NCBI GenBank assembly: GCA_034432095.1
Contig: DAOUCV010000066.1
Coordinates: 1 to 53,922, forward strand
Source of the DNA: DAOUCV01 sp034432095
GTDB taxonomy: Bacteria; Chloroflexota; Dehalococcoidia; Dehalococcoidales; UBA2162
Length of the DNA stretch: 53,922 nucleotides
Direction: 5' to 3'
Below, one piece after another: positions 1 through 7,383 of the stretch. A program made the translations under genes and the position numbers. The notes beneath the pieces were generated by a model. It was not told the DNA's origin. It did no database searches and saw nothing but the letters and a program-made list of their open reading frames with translations. Each line of letters opens with the position of its first letter. Position 1 is the stretch's first letter.

Positions 1-132
1 GACCGCACCAAAATCGCCCCTGGGCTAAAATTCTTCGGGCATTAGCTCATGAGAGCTTTGGAGGCTTAACTTGATAGTCATCCGGGATTCTTACCGACCG
101 ACAGTTGACAGTTACCCGTTACTAGACGACCC

Positions 133-161
133 TTGACTTGCTAACCTGGAACGGTTAAACT
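133..161 (+). promoter_or_regulatory. Weak candidate promoter ahead of the FmdB-type gene
   Basis: TTGACT at 133-138 and TAAACT at 156-161 are 17 bp apart. Transcription would start only about 12 bases before the ATG at 181, almost on top of the ribosome-binding site, so the match may be chance. In 1-132 I recognise no gene; the first frame is open from the edge to a TAG at 43-45 and could be the tail of a gene lying outside the window. Confidence 0.3.
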
Positions 162-180
162 AATTACGGGAGAGGGAAAG

Positions 181-411
181 ATGCCGATATATGAGTACGT
201 CTGCCATAGTTGTGATTCCAGGTTTGAGCTATTACGCCCGATGAGCCGGGCTACTGAGGCAGTCGCCTGCCCTAAATGCCAGCAAAAAGCTGAGCGGGTA
301 TTGTCCACTTTTGCCAGTTTCTCTATGGACGAGAGTGGTATGACCTCTGCCATAGGGGGTAATTCCTGCGCCACTTGCAGTGCCACCAGCTGCGACACCT
401 GCGCTATGTAA
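181..411 (+). CDS. FmdB-family small zinc-ribbon protein
   Basis: A 76-residue protein with the hallmark N-terminus MPIYEYVC and two CxxC knuckles (CHSC at 9-12, CPKC near 31-34) that form the zinc ribbon of the FmdB/CxxC_CXXC_SSSS family. The family was named from a putative regulator near formamidase or formylmethanofuran dehydrogenase genes, but its role is unknown. The C-terminus is unusually rich in Cys, Ser and Thr (CATC, CDTC), typical of these proteins and possibly a second metal site. The start is set by GGGAGAGGG about 5 bases upstream. It sits directly before the DUF763 and rlmB genes on the same strand, so the three may be co-transcribed. Confidence 0.85.
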   Translation: MPIYEYVCHSCDSRFELLRPMSRATEAVACPKCQQKAERVLSTFASFSMDESGMTSAIGGNSCATCSATSCDTCAM

Positions 412-427
412 TTGGTGTCTAGGGCAA

Positions 428-1522
428 ATGTCAGGCGCCATTGGTCCCATACGCACCGGAATTGCCAACCTGCCCCTTCACCACGGCAAAGCCCCACGCT
501 GGCTCTTCGACCGCATGGTCAAGCTGGCTCGAGAGATTACCATTGCCATCGTTGCCGACTTTGGCGCTGAGGAGATGCTCAGGCGTCTGTCTCACCCCTA
601 CTGGTTCCAGGCTTTCGGCTGCGTTCTGGGCTTTGACTGGCATTCAAGCGGCGTTACCACTACCCTGTGTGGCGCTCTCAAGGAAGGAATAAAGGGTCTG
701 GAACGAGACCTGGGCTTGTTTGTTGCCGGGGGCAAGGGCAGAACTTCACGGCAAACTCCCTCTGAACTGGAAAACTGGGGAGAGCTAATCTCAATAAACC
801 CGGCACCGCTGGTGTATGCCAGCCGTATGTCTGCCAAGGTGGATAGCGCCGCTGTTCAAGACGGCTACCAGCTTTACCATCATACCTTCCTCTTCACGAA
901 AAACGGCTCATGGGCAGTCGTCCAGCAGGGGATGAACGAAGCCACCCGCTACGCCCGACGCTATCACTGGCTGGGCGAGGCGGTCACTGACTTTGTCAAT
1001 GAACCCCACTTCGCTGTCCTCTCCGAAGCCAGAGGGCAGGCATTGAACCTCGTTGCCAGTGAAAGCAACCCCGCCAGAAACACCATCACCGGGATAGCTA
1101 CCAGTCAGAAGCCCGAGGATACTTTACTTGACCTGAAGAAGATTAAGACCCTGAATCTGCCCACGCACCACTATCTGAGCACCGCAGACCTCCACCCCGA
1201 TAGCCTCAAGCGCATTATTTTGAGCACCTACGAGCGCCAACCAGAGGACTTTGAGCAGCTCCTGGGCTTGCCAGGGGTGGGAGCAAAGACCCTCCGCGCC
1301 CTGAGCCTGATTTCGGAGCTAGTCCATGGGGTTGCCCCCAGCTACCGTGACCCCGCCCGCTACAGCTTCGCTCACGGCGGCAAGGACGGCATCCCCTACC
1401 CGGTTCACCGCCAGACCTACGACCAGTCAATCGAACTATTGAGAAAAGCAATAAACAGAAGCAAGATAAGTCCTGGCGAGAAGAGGGATGCTGAAATCAG
1501 GCTGGTGGGGCTGCTGAGATAG
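428..1522 (+). CDS. DUF763 family protein
   Basis: 364 residues. The N-terminus (RTGIANLPLHHGKAPRWLFDRM) is the conserved opening of DUF763, a family of unknown function found in archaea and in bacteria of anaerobic or hot habitats. A helix-hairpin-helix (LGLPGVGAKTLRAL) near residues 278-292 suggests contact with DNA or RNA. The ATG at 428 is chosen because family members start a few residues before RTG and AGGG precedes it at 421-424; an in-frame ATG at 380 would overlap the upstream gene and add an unrelated stretch. The stop is two bases from the rlmB start, so the two are probably translationally coupled. A nucleic-acid role is inference. Confidence 0.85.
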   Translation: MSGAIGPIRTGIANLPLHHGKAPRWLFDRMVKLAREITIAIVADFGAEEMLRRLSHPYWFQAFGCVLGFDWHSSGVTTTLCGALKEGIKGLERDLGLFVAGGKGRTSRQTPSELENWGELISINPAPLVYASRMSAKVDSAAVQDGYQLYHHTFLFTKNGSWAVVQQGMNEATRYARRYHWLGEAVTDFVNEPHFAVLSEARGQALNLVASESNPARNTITGIATSQKPEDTLLDLKKIKTLNLPTHHYLSTADLHPDSLKRIILSTYERQPEDFEQLLGLPGVGAKTLRALSLISELVHGVAPSYRDPARYSFAHGGKDGIPYPVHRQTYDQSIELLRKAINRSKISPGEKRDAEIRLVGLLR

Positions 1523-1524
1523 AA

Positions 1525-2262
1525 ATGGCTGAGTTTATTGAGGGTAAGAACTCTGTCCTCGAAGCGCTTAAGGCTGGCCGCCCGCTCAACAAAATACTGC
1601 TGGCGAAAAACGCCAAGCGCGATACCGCCATCGCTGAGATACTCAGCTACGCCAGAAACAGAAAGATTCCCGTAGAGTATATCCCCAGGCGTGTCCTTGA
1701 CCGACACAGCCTGACCGGCGCCAGCCAGGGAGTCCTTGCCTATGCCGCTGCCAGGGAGTATGTCACTCTGGATGAGTTGCTGGCTATCCCGGAGGAAAAG
1801 AGGGAACCGGCACTCTATTGTGTCCTGGATGGTATCGAAGACCCGAGGAATCTGGGAGCTATTCTTAGGACGGCTGAGGCCACTGGTGTCCATGGTATTA
1901 TCGTGCGCTCAAGGAGAGCGGTAGGTCTTACTGCTATGGTAGCTAAAGCCTCCGCCGGGGCTATTGAGTTTGTGCCGGTAGCTAGAGTAGCCAATATCGC
2001 TCAGACGATAGAGACACTGAAGAAGAATAACATCTGGGTTATTGGTATAGACATGGCTGGTGGAGTGGATTTCAACAACGTAGATTTCAGACTACCCGTG
2101 GCTATTGTCATCGGGAGTGAAGGAAAGGGACTGTCTTCTCTGGTCAGAAAAAGATGCGATTCCATCGCCTTTATCCCGATGAAGGGGAGGATTACCTCCC
2201 TGAATGCCTCGGTCGCCGCCGCCCTGATTATGTACGCCGCCTTCCGACAAAGAAATCAATAA
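1525..2262 (+). CDS. rlmB: TrmH/RlmB-type rRNA 2'-O-methyltransferase
   Basis: 245 residues with a complete SpoU-class (SPOUT) methyltransferase. Residues 1-75 form the L30e-like RNA-binding substrate domain (IEGKNSVLEAL). Motif 1 is IEDPRNLGAILRTAE (104-118, invariant Asn109 and Glu118), motif 2 is IVIGSEGKGLS (194-204), motif 3 is IPMKGRITSLNASVAAA (217-233), which forms the SAM-binding trefoil knot. The family methylates the ribose of a guanosine in 23S rRNA (Gm2251 in E. coli) using SAM. Length and motif order match RlmB; a related TrmH-type specificity cannot be excluded. No strong Shine-Dalgarno precedes the ATG, consistent with coupling to the DUF763 gene. It converges on the next gene with a gap of five bases. 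Confidence 0.85.
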   Translation: MAEFIEGKNSVLEALKAGRPLNKILLAKNAKRDTAIAEILSYARNRKIPVEYIPRRVLDRHSLTGASQGVLAYAAAREYVTLDELLAIPEEKREPALYCVLDGIEDPRNLGAILRTAEATGVHGIIVRSRRAVGLTAMVAKASAGAIEFVPVARVANIAQTIETLKKNNIWVIGIDMAGGVDFNNVDFRLPVAIVIGSEGKGLSSLVRKRCDSIAFIPMKGRITSLNASVAAALIMYAAFRQRNQ

Positions 2263-2267
2263 CTACC

Positions 2268-3056
2268 CTATTTATGCTTTACCGTTGAAGCCCCTGAGAT
2301 ATCGACAATACCGATTTCTGGATTCCCTAGAAAGTAAAGCCTTGACGCACCACTTACCACCATATCTAATGTTTTTTTCACATTTACCGTGGCTTCACTG
2401 GCACTACTCAGCGTAACATCAGCTTCGCCAACTGGAAAATAAGTCAAGTCTACGTTGCTGGCGCCGGAGGCGTTGAGGACAATACTGTTCGCTGCACCCT
2501 CTAATTCAACTTTACTGGCTCCTGATACTTCAAATTGTATAGAGTTGGCTTTAATACCACCGGTAACTTTACTTGCTCCCGATATCTTGAATTCTGCATC
2601 TCCCACTTCAATGTCACGCATCTCCAGGGAACTTGCCCCCGACACCTCAAGGCTGAAATTATCTGATGACTTGAACCCGCTAATGATCCCTTTGCTTGCC
2701 CCGGACAAGCGCAATTCGTGAAGAGCGGGCATGGTAATTTTCGCTTTCAAGGTTCTTGATTTCAGGGTGAAGTCGGCAAAAATGTTCCGGGGGTTGAGAT
2801 ATATCTTTAGCGTTTCTCCTTGCCTAGAGACAGCAACATAATCACGGGTGTTCTTATCGGCACTTATCGTAACGCTGAACGAATCTGAACGTTTTATTTC
2901 TACCTCAAAGGTATCCGCTACATCAACCCGGGTAAAATCGGTAGCTTGCGTTTGCGCGGTAGTTATATCTCCCGCACCGGCAAGCGTACACCCTGAAAGC
3001 AGGGCTACCGTTACCACCACTGCCGTCAATATTACTGCAGTAATAGCTTTTCTCAT
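2268..3056 (-). CDS. DUF2807 (GIN-domain) adhesin-like lipoprotein
   Basis: 262 residues. An N-terminal signal sequence ends in the lipobox LLSGC with Cys23 as the lipidated residue, so the protein should be anchored on the outer face of the membrane. The rest is a DUF2807 right-handed beta structure: a short motif SGAS or GASxV recurs about eight times at roughly 20-residue spacing. Family members are exported and of unknown function; adhesion or envelope sensing has been proposed. The ATG at 3056 is preferred because AGGGGG precedes it and it places the signal peptide at the N-terminus; a longer frame to 3131 has no such support. The DUF1461 gene ends 57 bases upstream on the same strand. 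Confidence 0.8.
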   Translation of the reverse strand: MRKAITAVILTAVVVTVALLSGCTLAGAGDITTAQTQATDFTRVDVADTFEVEIKRSDSFSVTISADKNTRDYVAVSRQGETLKIYLNPRNIFADFTLKSRTLKAKITMPALHELRLSGASKGIISGFKSSDNFSLEVSGASSLEMRDIEVGDAEFKISGASKVTGGIKANSIQFEVSGASKVELEGAANSIVLNASGASNVDLTYFPVGEADVTLSSASEATVNVKKTLDMVVSGASRLYFLGNPEIGIVDISGASTVKHK

Positions 3057-3112
3057 AATCAGCCCCCTAATTTCTGGTAAACACTCTTGATTGTTTAATT
3101 GTATTATGACAC

Positions 3113-3814
3113 CTATTGCCCGGAATGCCAACTTTTTCTGGTAGCCAGTAGGTAGCTCCCCGCCACCCCGCCCAGGATTATTGCCGCAATTGCCGTCCCC
3201 AGAGCCCAGAGTGAAGCAACATTATACTGAAAACGCTGGGGAACCAGCATTATCAGATAGTCGCTTGTTGGGTCGAGTTGCCATAGCTCATTGGTGAAGC
3301 TAAGAAGATGGAAGCGGAGAAATAACTGGTCGAAGTTGAATATTATGCCCAGTCCCAGAGCCAGCATCAGGACTAAAGTAAGACCGCTTCCTCCCACCAC
3401 TCCCCAGGCAAGCCGCCGCCAGTATTGGCGCCGGCGCCAGAAGAAACAGACCCCACCATAGCCCAGAACATAAACCAGTGTCCCAAATAGAACCTTATAA
3501 TCCAGCCAGACAAGCCCTTTTACGTCTTTCAGGTGGACTATCTCTCCCCGATTGAATAGAACAAAAGGCTTACCGTCTTTTATTACTGTGAGGTCTATAT
3601 ACTCCTCGTGGGAATTAAAATAGCCAACCAGTCCGGCGGCTACTTTCTCCAGTTCCGAATCAGCCAGACCGGTGATAGAGCCAACATTGTATTTATTGAA
3701 TCCGTATCTATATAGCCAGGCGCTATTGAATGTACAAGCAATGCTGGCGGTCAGCAGCAGGACGGGTAAGCAGAGCATAAAAATCCATTTAGCAATAATA
3801 CCGCAAATTCTCAA
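3113..3814 (-). CDS. TIGR01906/DUF1461 integral membrane protein
   Basis: 233 residues with four likely membrane spans at about 8-28, 109-126, 136-159 and 200-224. Between spans 1 and 2 is an external domain of about 80 residues that includes the family pattern ITGLADSELEKVAAGLVGYF. Before the last span comes the characteristic stretch F-x-N-E-x-W-x-L-D-x-x-x-D-x-L-I-x-L-x-P-x-x-F. These features identify the TIGR01906 (DUF1461) family; its function is unknown. The gene lies upstream of the DUF2807 lipoprotein on the same strand and may share its transcript. No enzymatic residues are evident. Confidence 0.8.
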   Translation of the reverse strand: MRICGIIAKWIFMLCLPVLLLTASIACTFNSAWLYRYGFNKYNVGSITGLADSELEKVAAGLVGYFNSHEEYIDLTVIKDGKPFVLFNRGEIVHLKDVKGLVWLDYKVLFGTLVYVLGYGGVCFFWRRRQYWRRLAWGVVGGSGLTLVLMLALGLGIIFNFDQLFLRFHLLSFTNELWQLDPTSDYLIMLVPQRFQYNVASLWALGTAIAAIILGGVAGSYLLATRKSWHSGQ

Positions 3815-3973
3815 TTTGCATCCTCATCAAGATTTTACATTGTTAATGCTAAAAAGCATAGTATTTTCTCCGTCTCAAAGGAGAAGGGGGGAACAGACAG
3901 ACAGGTGACCATATTTGGTGAAGGAAACTGCATCTTCTGCCAGGTTTACTGATAGCCTAAAAGAGTGTATGAT

Positions 3974-4007
3974 GCATATAACTGCGATTGTCTTACACGT
4001 TATATGC
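3974..4007. promoter_or_regulatory. Inverted repeat upstream of cupin-like gene
   Basis: Perfect 9-bp arms GCATATAAC (3974-3982) and GTTATATGC (3999-4007) with a 16-base spacer, 73 bases ahead of the gene starting at 4080. The layout suits an operator or a divergent control site; no repressor gene is adjacent. Nothing else is recognisable in 3815-4079 apart from a small G-rich element near 3870-3893. Confidence 0.35.
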
Positions 4008-4079
4008 GGTATGCCTATGATTTAAAAAATCGTTTCACCGTGAATAAGGGTTAAACAAATGAAAAAGAAAGGAGATTGG

Positions 4080-4577
4080 ATGGCCGGGACGAAATACGGG
4101 AAATACATCAGAACGAAGCCTGTAAACGTGCCCCCACGCGGGAAGTTGGCTTTTCACAGCGACAGCTTTAATGTCGGACTTATTGAAGCGGCTAAAGAGG
4201 GGAAGCCGGCGCCACGCCCTGGTTCGGGAGTATACCTGAATGCGGATGCTTTCCCCGAGTGTCCGGTGTACGTGAGTATCCAGAGGACATCGGAGGCTCC
4301 CGCCGAACAACCTTTCCTTCTGGCTCACAAACACGACGATGCGGACGAAATCATAATGTTTGTCGCTGCCGGTCCGGATGCAGAACTGGGAACAACTGTT
4401 ACATTCCAGATGGGTGAGGAGGGAGAAAAGCATACATTCCACGAGACCACCGTGATTTATGTCCCCGCGGGGGTAACGCACGGCCCAATGTGGTACAGCA
4501 GCCCCTTCAAGGAAGAGAAAGAGTTCTATTTAATCGTCTATCTAAATCAACCTGACTATCCGATGGTTGGAGACTAG
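4080..4577 (+). CDS. Small cupin-like protein, KYGKY family, copy 1
   Basis: 165 residues. It begins MAGTKYGKYI, the N-terminal signature shared with the products at 5825, 7239 and 20668. The core holds HKHDDADEIIMF followed by a beta strand region and YVPAGVTHGP, i.e. an HxH...(D/E)...H arrangement typical of cupin metal sites. This is the most diverged copy: the DLGAEIE block of its paralogues is replaced by ELGTTVTF. AAAGGAG at 4068-4074 with a five-base spacer fixes the ATG at 4080 rather than 4059. The neighbours are SDR oxidoreductases and more paralogues, so a role in the same acid-degrading pathway (isomerase, decarboxylase or dioxygenase-like) is possible but unproven. I do not know a named family for it. 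Confidence 0.75.
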   Translation: MAGTKYGKYIRTKPVNVPPRGKLAFHSDSFNVGLIEAAKEGKPAPRPGSGVYLNADAFPECPVYVSIQRTSEAPAEQPFLLAHKHDDADEIIMFVAAGPDAELGTTVTFQMGEEGEKHTFHETTVIYVPAGVTHGPMWYSSPFKEEKEFYLIVYLNQPDYPMVGD

Positions 4578-4586
4578 TCAGGATAA

Positions 4587-4754
4587 CACACGAGTCTACA
4601 GGGCACTCCAAAGCAGCTGCTTAAGGATGCGGGCTACCCCAATGGCTTCAAGGCTACCATCTTCACTTCCATCTTTTGGGGCAGGGCATACGATGACATG
4701 ATATATGCCGCACCGGGGCCTGTGGCTAATGTGTACATCTGTTTGTTCGGATGA
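4587..4754 (+). pseudogene. Tail remnant of a peptide-type ABC substrate-binding protein
   Basis: Open for about 55 codons without a start. In frame it reads KQLLKDAGYPNGFKATIFT, the pattern that recurs near the end of family 5 (SBP_bac_5, oligopeptide/nickel) binding proteins, where it is usually AKxLLxEAGYPxGF. After this the similarity fades and a TGA ends the frame at 4752-4754. A TAA precedes it at 4584-4586. There is no permease or ATPase nearby, so this is a fossil of a lost transporter gene. Confidence 0.6.
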
Positions 4755-4771
4755 GTGGTGAATGAACCCGG

Positions 4772-5557
4772 CTAGGGATGAATGGCGTGAAAACCGCAAC
4801 TGACGACGAGGTTATGACCGGTGATGGCGCTGGATTCGTCTGAAGCCAGGAACAGGGCAGCAGAGGCTATCTCAGACGGTTCGGCTATCCTCTTGAGGGC
4901 ATAGTGAGTAAGCATCTCTCTTTCCCTTTCTTCGTAGGGGATATTCATCGCTTTTGCTATCGCCCTCTGCGGGCTTTCAAACCGCTCGGTTCGGGTAGCG
5001 GCGGGACTGATGGAGTTGACGCGGATATTGTATTGTCCCACCTCAATAGCCATCGTCTGGGTAAGACCGATAATTCCCCACTTGCTGGCGGAGTAGGCGC
5101 TCAGTCCGGGCACTCCGTACATTCCGGCAACACTACTGATATTGACGATGCTACCACTCCGGCGGGGAATCATGTCCTTGAGTGCCGCCCGGCAGCAGAG
5201 CAGGGTGCCGGTCAGATTTATAGCTAATGTCTCCCTCCACCCTTCAAGGTCCAAGTCAACCACATTGCCTCCACCGCCTCCCCCAGCGTGGTTACAGACC
5301 ATTACATCAATCTTTCCGTACTCTCTGATTGTCTCATCAGCCATTCTCTCTACCTGCTTTTCATCCGAGACATCGGTCTGAATCGCCTTTGCCTCCCCTG
5401 CTCTGGATTTGATTTCTTCAACCACCTCTTCTAGTCGGGAGAGCGTGCGGGCGGCTACCACCACTTTAGCTCCCTCAGAGGCAAAAGTAATGGCAATAGC
5501 CCTGCCGATACCTGTCCCCCCACCGGTAATAATGGCTACCTTATCTTTCAGTCTCAT
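4772..5557 (-). CDS. Short-chain dehydrogenase/reductase (SDR)
   Basis: 261 residues, a classical SDR. The cofactor motif is TGGGTGIG (11-18), the NNAG equivalent is NHAG (89-92), and the catalytic set is Ser141/142, Tyr155 and Lys159 (YSASK). The family oxidises or reduces hydroxy/keto groups with NAD(P)H; the closest everyday relatives are 3-oxoacyl-ACP/3-hydroxyacyl-CoA dehydrogenases and glucose dehydrogenases. A run of six glycines follows NHAG, making an unusually flexible loop near the active site. AAGGAGG lies eight bases upstream of the ATG, and a good minus-strand promoter sits at 5624-5652. Substrate unknown; the context suggests a CoA-thioester or dicarboxylate intermediate. Confidence 0.85.
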   Translation of the reverse strand: MRLKDKVAIITGGGTGIGRAIAITFASEGAKVVVAARTLSRLEEVVEEIKSRAGEAKAIQTDVSDEKQVERMADETIREYGKIDVMVCNHAGGGGGGNVVDLDLEGWRETLAINLTGTLLCCRAALKDMIPRRSGSIVNISSVAGMYGVPGLSAYSASKWGIIGLTQTMAIEVGQYNIRVNSISPAATRTERFESPQRAIAKAMNIPYEEREREMLTHYALKRIAEPSEIASAALFLASDESSAITGHNLVVSCGFHAIHP

Positions 5558-5623
5558 GGGTCTTAACCTCCTTTTCCTTCAATTGGATAGGTTCGGAAAG
5601 TTGGCTGTTTGAGTGTGGCTTAA

Positions 5624-5652
5624 AAATTACTACACTTATCGAGCCGTGTCAA
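5624..5652 (-). promoter_or_regulatory. Promoter for the SDR gene
   Basis: On the minus strand TTGACA (5652-5647) and TAATTT (5629-5624) are separated by 17 bp. Transcription would start near 5617, about 60 bases before the SDR start codon at 5557. The consensus -35 and ideal spacing make this a credible sigma-70-type promoter. Confidence 0.55.
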
Positions 5653-5772
5653 TCAAGGTCAATCTGCACCACTTGAACTATCGAAAGCAGGGAAAAGCAT
5701 GATATGTTGAATATGGCGGATGTTCCATGTTATGTTTTGGATTAATTATCCGGTGAGGCTGTTAAACAAGCT

Positions 5773-5790
5773 ACACGCTAATTATCGTGT
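5773..5790. promoter_or_regulatory. Palindrome upstream of second cupin-like gene
   Basis: ACACGCTAATTATCGTGT is an 18-bp dyad with one mismatched pair, ending 34 bases before the start codon at 5825. Its TAATTA core resembles the TAATATTA core of the operator at 7351-7366. It is a candidate binding site for a dimeric regulator. I see no confident -35/-10 pair around it. Confidence 0.35.
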
Positions 5791-5824
5791 CAATATGAAT
5801 TGCTTATGGGAGGTGCAAGCAAAG

Positions 5825-6295
5825 ATGGCTGAATCGAAATACGGGAAGTATGTTCTCTCGGAGTTGAAGCTTGCCTCGAAGCTGTCCCCACCCAGGCAGG
5901 GACCTGACCCTTACCGTATCCCCAAGCCGGGTGAAGGCGGACGCATACAGCTACTGTACCTTGATAATGAAATCATAAAAGATGCTTTCTATGTGGAGTG
6001 TGTCTGGATACTACCGGGGGAAAAACTGCCCGGCGTGGCTGAACCTAACCCGCACACGCACGAATTCGATGAAGTGGTTACATTTATCGGGAGCAACGTT
6101 GAAGACCCGTATAATCTGGGCGGGGAAATCGAAATATGGCTTGAGGACGAACCGCAGATACTCACCAGAAGCAGCCTCATTTTCATACCAAAAGGAATGA
6201 AGCATTGCCCGTTGATTATCAGAAGGGTAGACAGGCCCATATTCCATACTGCTATGGGGACCGGGGGTATCTACCTTCAGGATATTAAGAAGTGA
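5825..6295 (+). CDS. Small cupin-like protein, KYGKY family, copy 2
   Basis: 156 residues starting MAESKYGKYV. The conserved core is HTHEFDEVVTFIG, then NLGGEIEIWL and IFIPKGMKHCP followed by RRVDRP. The two histidines of HTH, the following Glu/Asp and the His of KGMKH would make a cupin-type metal site. It is closest to the copy at 20270-20668, with which it shares IPKG-x-KHCPL and RRVDRP. The ATG at 5825 follows GGGAGGTG at 5808-5815; an earlier in-frame ATG at 5720 has no ribosome-binding site and gives an unrelated N-terminus. A metal-dependent isomerase, lyase or binding role is possible; no known enzyme can be assigned. Confidence 0.75.
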   Translation: MAESKYGKYVLSELKLASKLSPPRQGPDPYRIPKPGEGGRIQLLYLDNEIIKDAFYVECVWILPGEKLPGVAEPNPHTHEFDEVVTFIGSNVEDPYNLGGEIEIWLEDEPQILTRSSLIFIPKGMKHCPLIIRRVDRPIFHTAMGTGGIYLQDIKK

Positions 6296-6312
6296 GGGTT
6301 AATGTCTAGTAA

Positions 6313-7239
6313 TTACTGACCGGCCGGTCTTTCGAAGAAGCTGTCAGCCCATCCCTCGGCATAAGTCCCGGCGCCAAGCATTATTGCCATCTCTATGTAG
6401 GGCTTTCGGCAGGTCTTGAAGTTTAATGGACCGTGACGCAGGCCCCAGGGAATAAAGACAGCAAAGCTGGTATTGAACGAAAATAGCGTGCCACCGAGAC
6501 CAAACTCCATGTTAGCCCCCAGGTCTTCTGGATTTGCGTAATCACCCCCGATGTGCAGGACAATCTCATTATACTTCTCATGCCTCATCTCGCCAATACT
6601 GGGTTCAACCTCGCCCCATATCCAGCCGAACTCGATATAGCAATTGGCGGCGTTTATTTGGGTTCGGCTCATGTAGGTCATGGTAGGCGCCTGCCTCCCC
6701 CTGGTGAATATGCCTCCCGTTTCCCGCAGGGGACTGCGGATAACATACTGCTCATAATCAAACTTGTCTTTTTTCACAGGCAGTTCCTTTCTGGATTTTG
6801 ATATGCTCTTACTCCATATCTCCCTAGCGTCGCCGGCGCCGAGCGTCAGAGTCATCTGAACATGGGGAAACCTGAATTTATTCCACGTTACCGGTCCGTG
6901 CGGCGTTCCCTTTGGAATGAATATTCCCACCGTTGTGTTAAATGTAATAGGCTGACCGCCGATGTAAAACTCTATTTCCGCACCGAGGTCCTGAGGCGTC
7001 TCTGCGTTACCACCCCAGTAGATGATAATCTGGTCGAAATCATGAGCGTGCTCATTAATATAGGTACTTGGTTCCGGTATACCATATATCCAGCCCAGTT
7101 GCACATAATTGTCGACACCCGGTATCAGCCTGTTGCTGATGAAGGTCATTGGTGGAGACTGACAATTTTTGATTCGAGGGGCACTCTCCTCGTAAATAGG
7201 CTTTCTGATAATGTATTTTTCGTAATCGGACTTTGCCAT
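6313..7239 (-). CDS. Tandem two-domain cupin-like protein, KYGKY family, copies 3 and 4
   Basis: 308 residues made of two copies of the same module, about 1-155 and 156-308. Module 1 starts MAKSDYEKYI and has HAHDFDQIIIYWGG, DLGAEIEF and FIPKGTPHGP. Module 2 starts KFDYEQYV and has MRHEKYNEIVLHIGG, DLGANMEF and FIPWGLRHGP. In module 2 the first histidine of the HxH pair is lost and the second is kept, so one half may be structural. The ATG at 7239 agrees with the start of the paralogues; a longer frame to 7338 is unsupported. The gene is convergent with copy 2 and divergent from the SDR operon at 7384. The 3' end carries the perfect palindrome GACCGGCCGGTC at 6318-6329. Function unknown. Confidence 0.75.
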   Translation of the reverse strand: MAKSDYEKYIIRKPIYEESAPRIKNCQSPPMTFISNRLIPGVDNYVQLGWIYGIPEPSTYINEHAHDFDQIIIYWGGNAETPQDLGAEIEFYIGGQPITFNTTVGIFIPKGTPHGPVTWNKFRFPHVQMTLTLGAGDAREIWSKSISKSRKELPVKKDKFDYEQYVIRSPLRETGGIFTRGRQAPTMTYMSRTQINAANCYIEFGWIWGEVEPSIGEMRHEKYNEIVLHIGGDYANPEDLGANMEFGLGGTLFSFNTSFAVFIPWGLRHGPLNFKTCRKPYIEMAIMLGAGTYAEGWADSFFERPAGQ

Positions 7240-7331
7240 TGTCTGTTTTCCTGCTTTCTTACCGCTTTGTCCAATAATACGGCACGGCACCGGTCGTGTC
7301 AAAATAGGTGCAGGAATTGTGAGAAACTGGA

Positions 7332-7360
7332 TTGACAAAAAGACCCTACAGCACTAATAT
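7332..7360 (+). promoter_or_regulatory. Promoter of the SDR-SDR-hydratase operon
   Basis: TTGACA at 7332-7337, a 17-bp spacer and TAATAT at 7355-7360. Transcription would begin around 7367, close to the AAAGGAGG ribosome-binding site at 7371-7378. The -10 lies inside a perfect palindrome (7351-7366). Confidence 0.65.
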
Positions 7361-7366
7361 TAGTGC
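7351..7366. promoter_or_regulatory. Perfect 16-bp palindromic operator over the -10 box
   Basis: GCACTAATATTAGTGC is a perfect dyad that covers the -10 hexamer of the promoter at 7332-7360. A bound dimeric repressor here would block RNA polymerase, so the SDR operon is probably substrate- or intermediate-inducible. No TetR, GntR or MarR gene is encoded within 10 kb, so the regulator must lie elsewhere. Confidence 0.55.
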
Positions 7367-7383
7367 CATCAAAGGAGGAAATT

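Noticed and set aside
1..45. C-terminal end of an upstream gene
   Set aside because: The first frame is open to a TAG at 43-45, but fourteen codons are too few to identify a product.
1417..1893. A 158-codon minus-strand frame over the DUF763/rlmB junction
   Set aside because: Both plus-strand genes here have full conserved motifs. The antisense frame has no start signal or recognisable domain.
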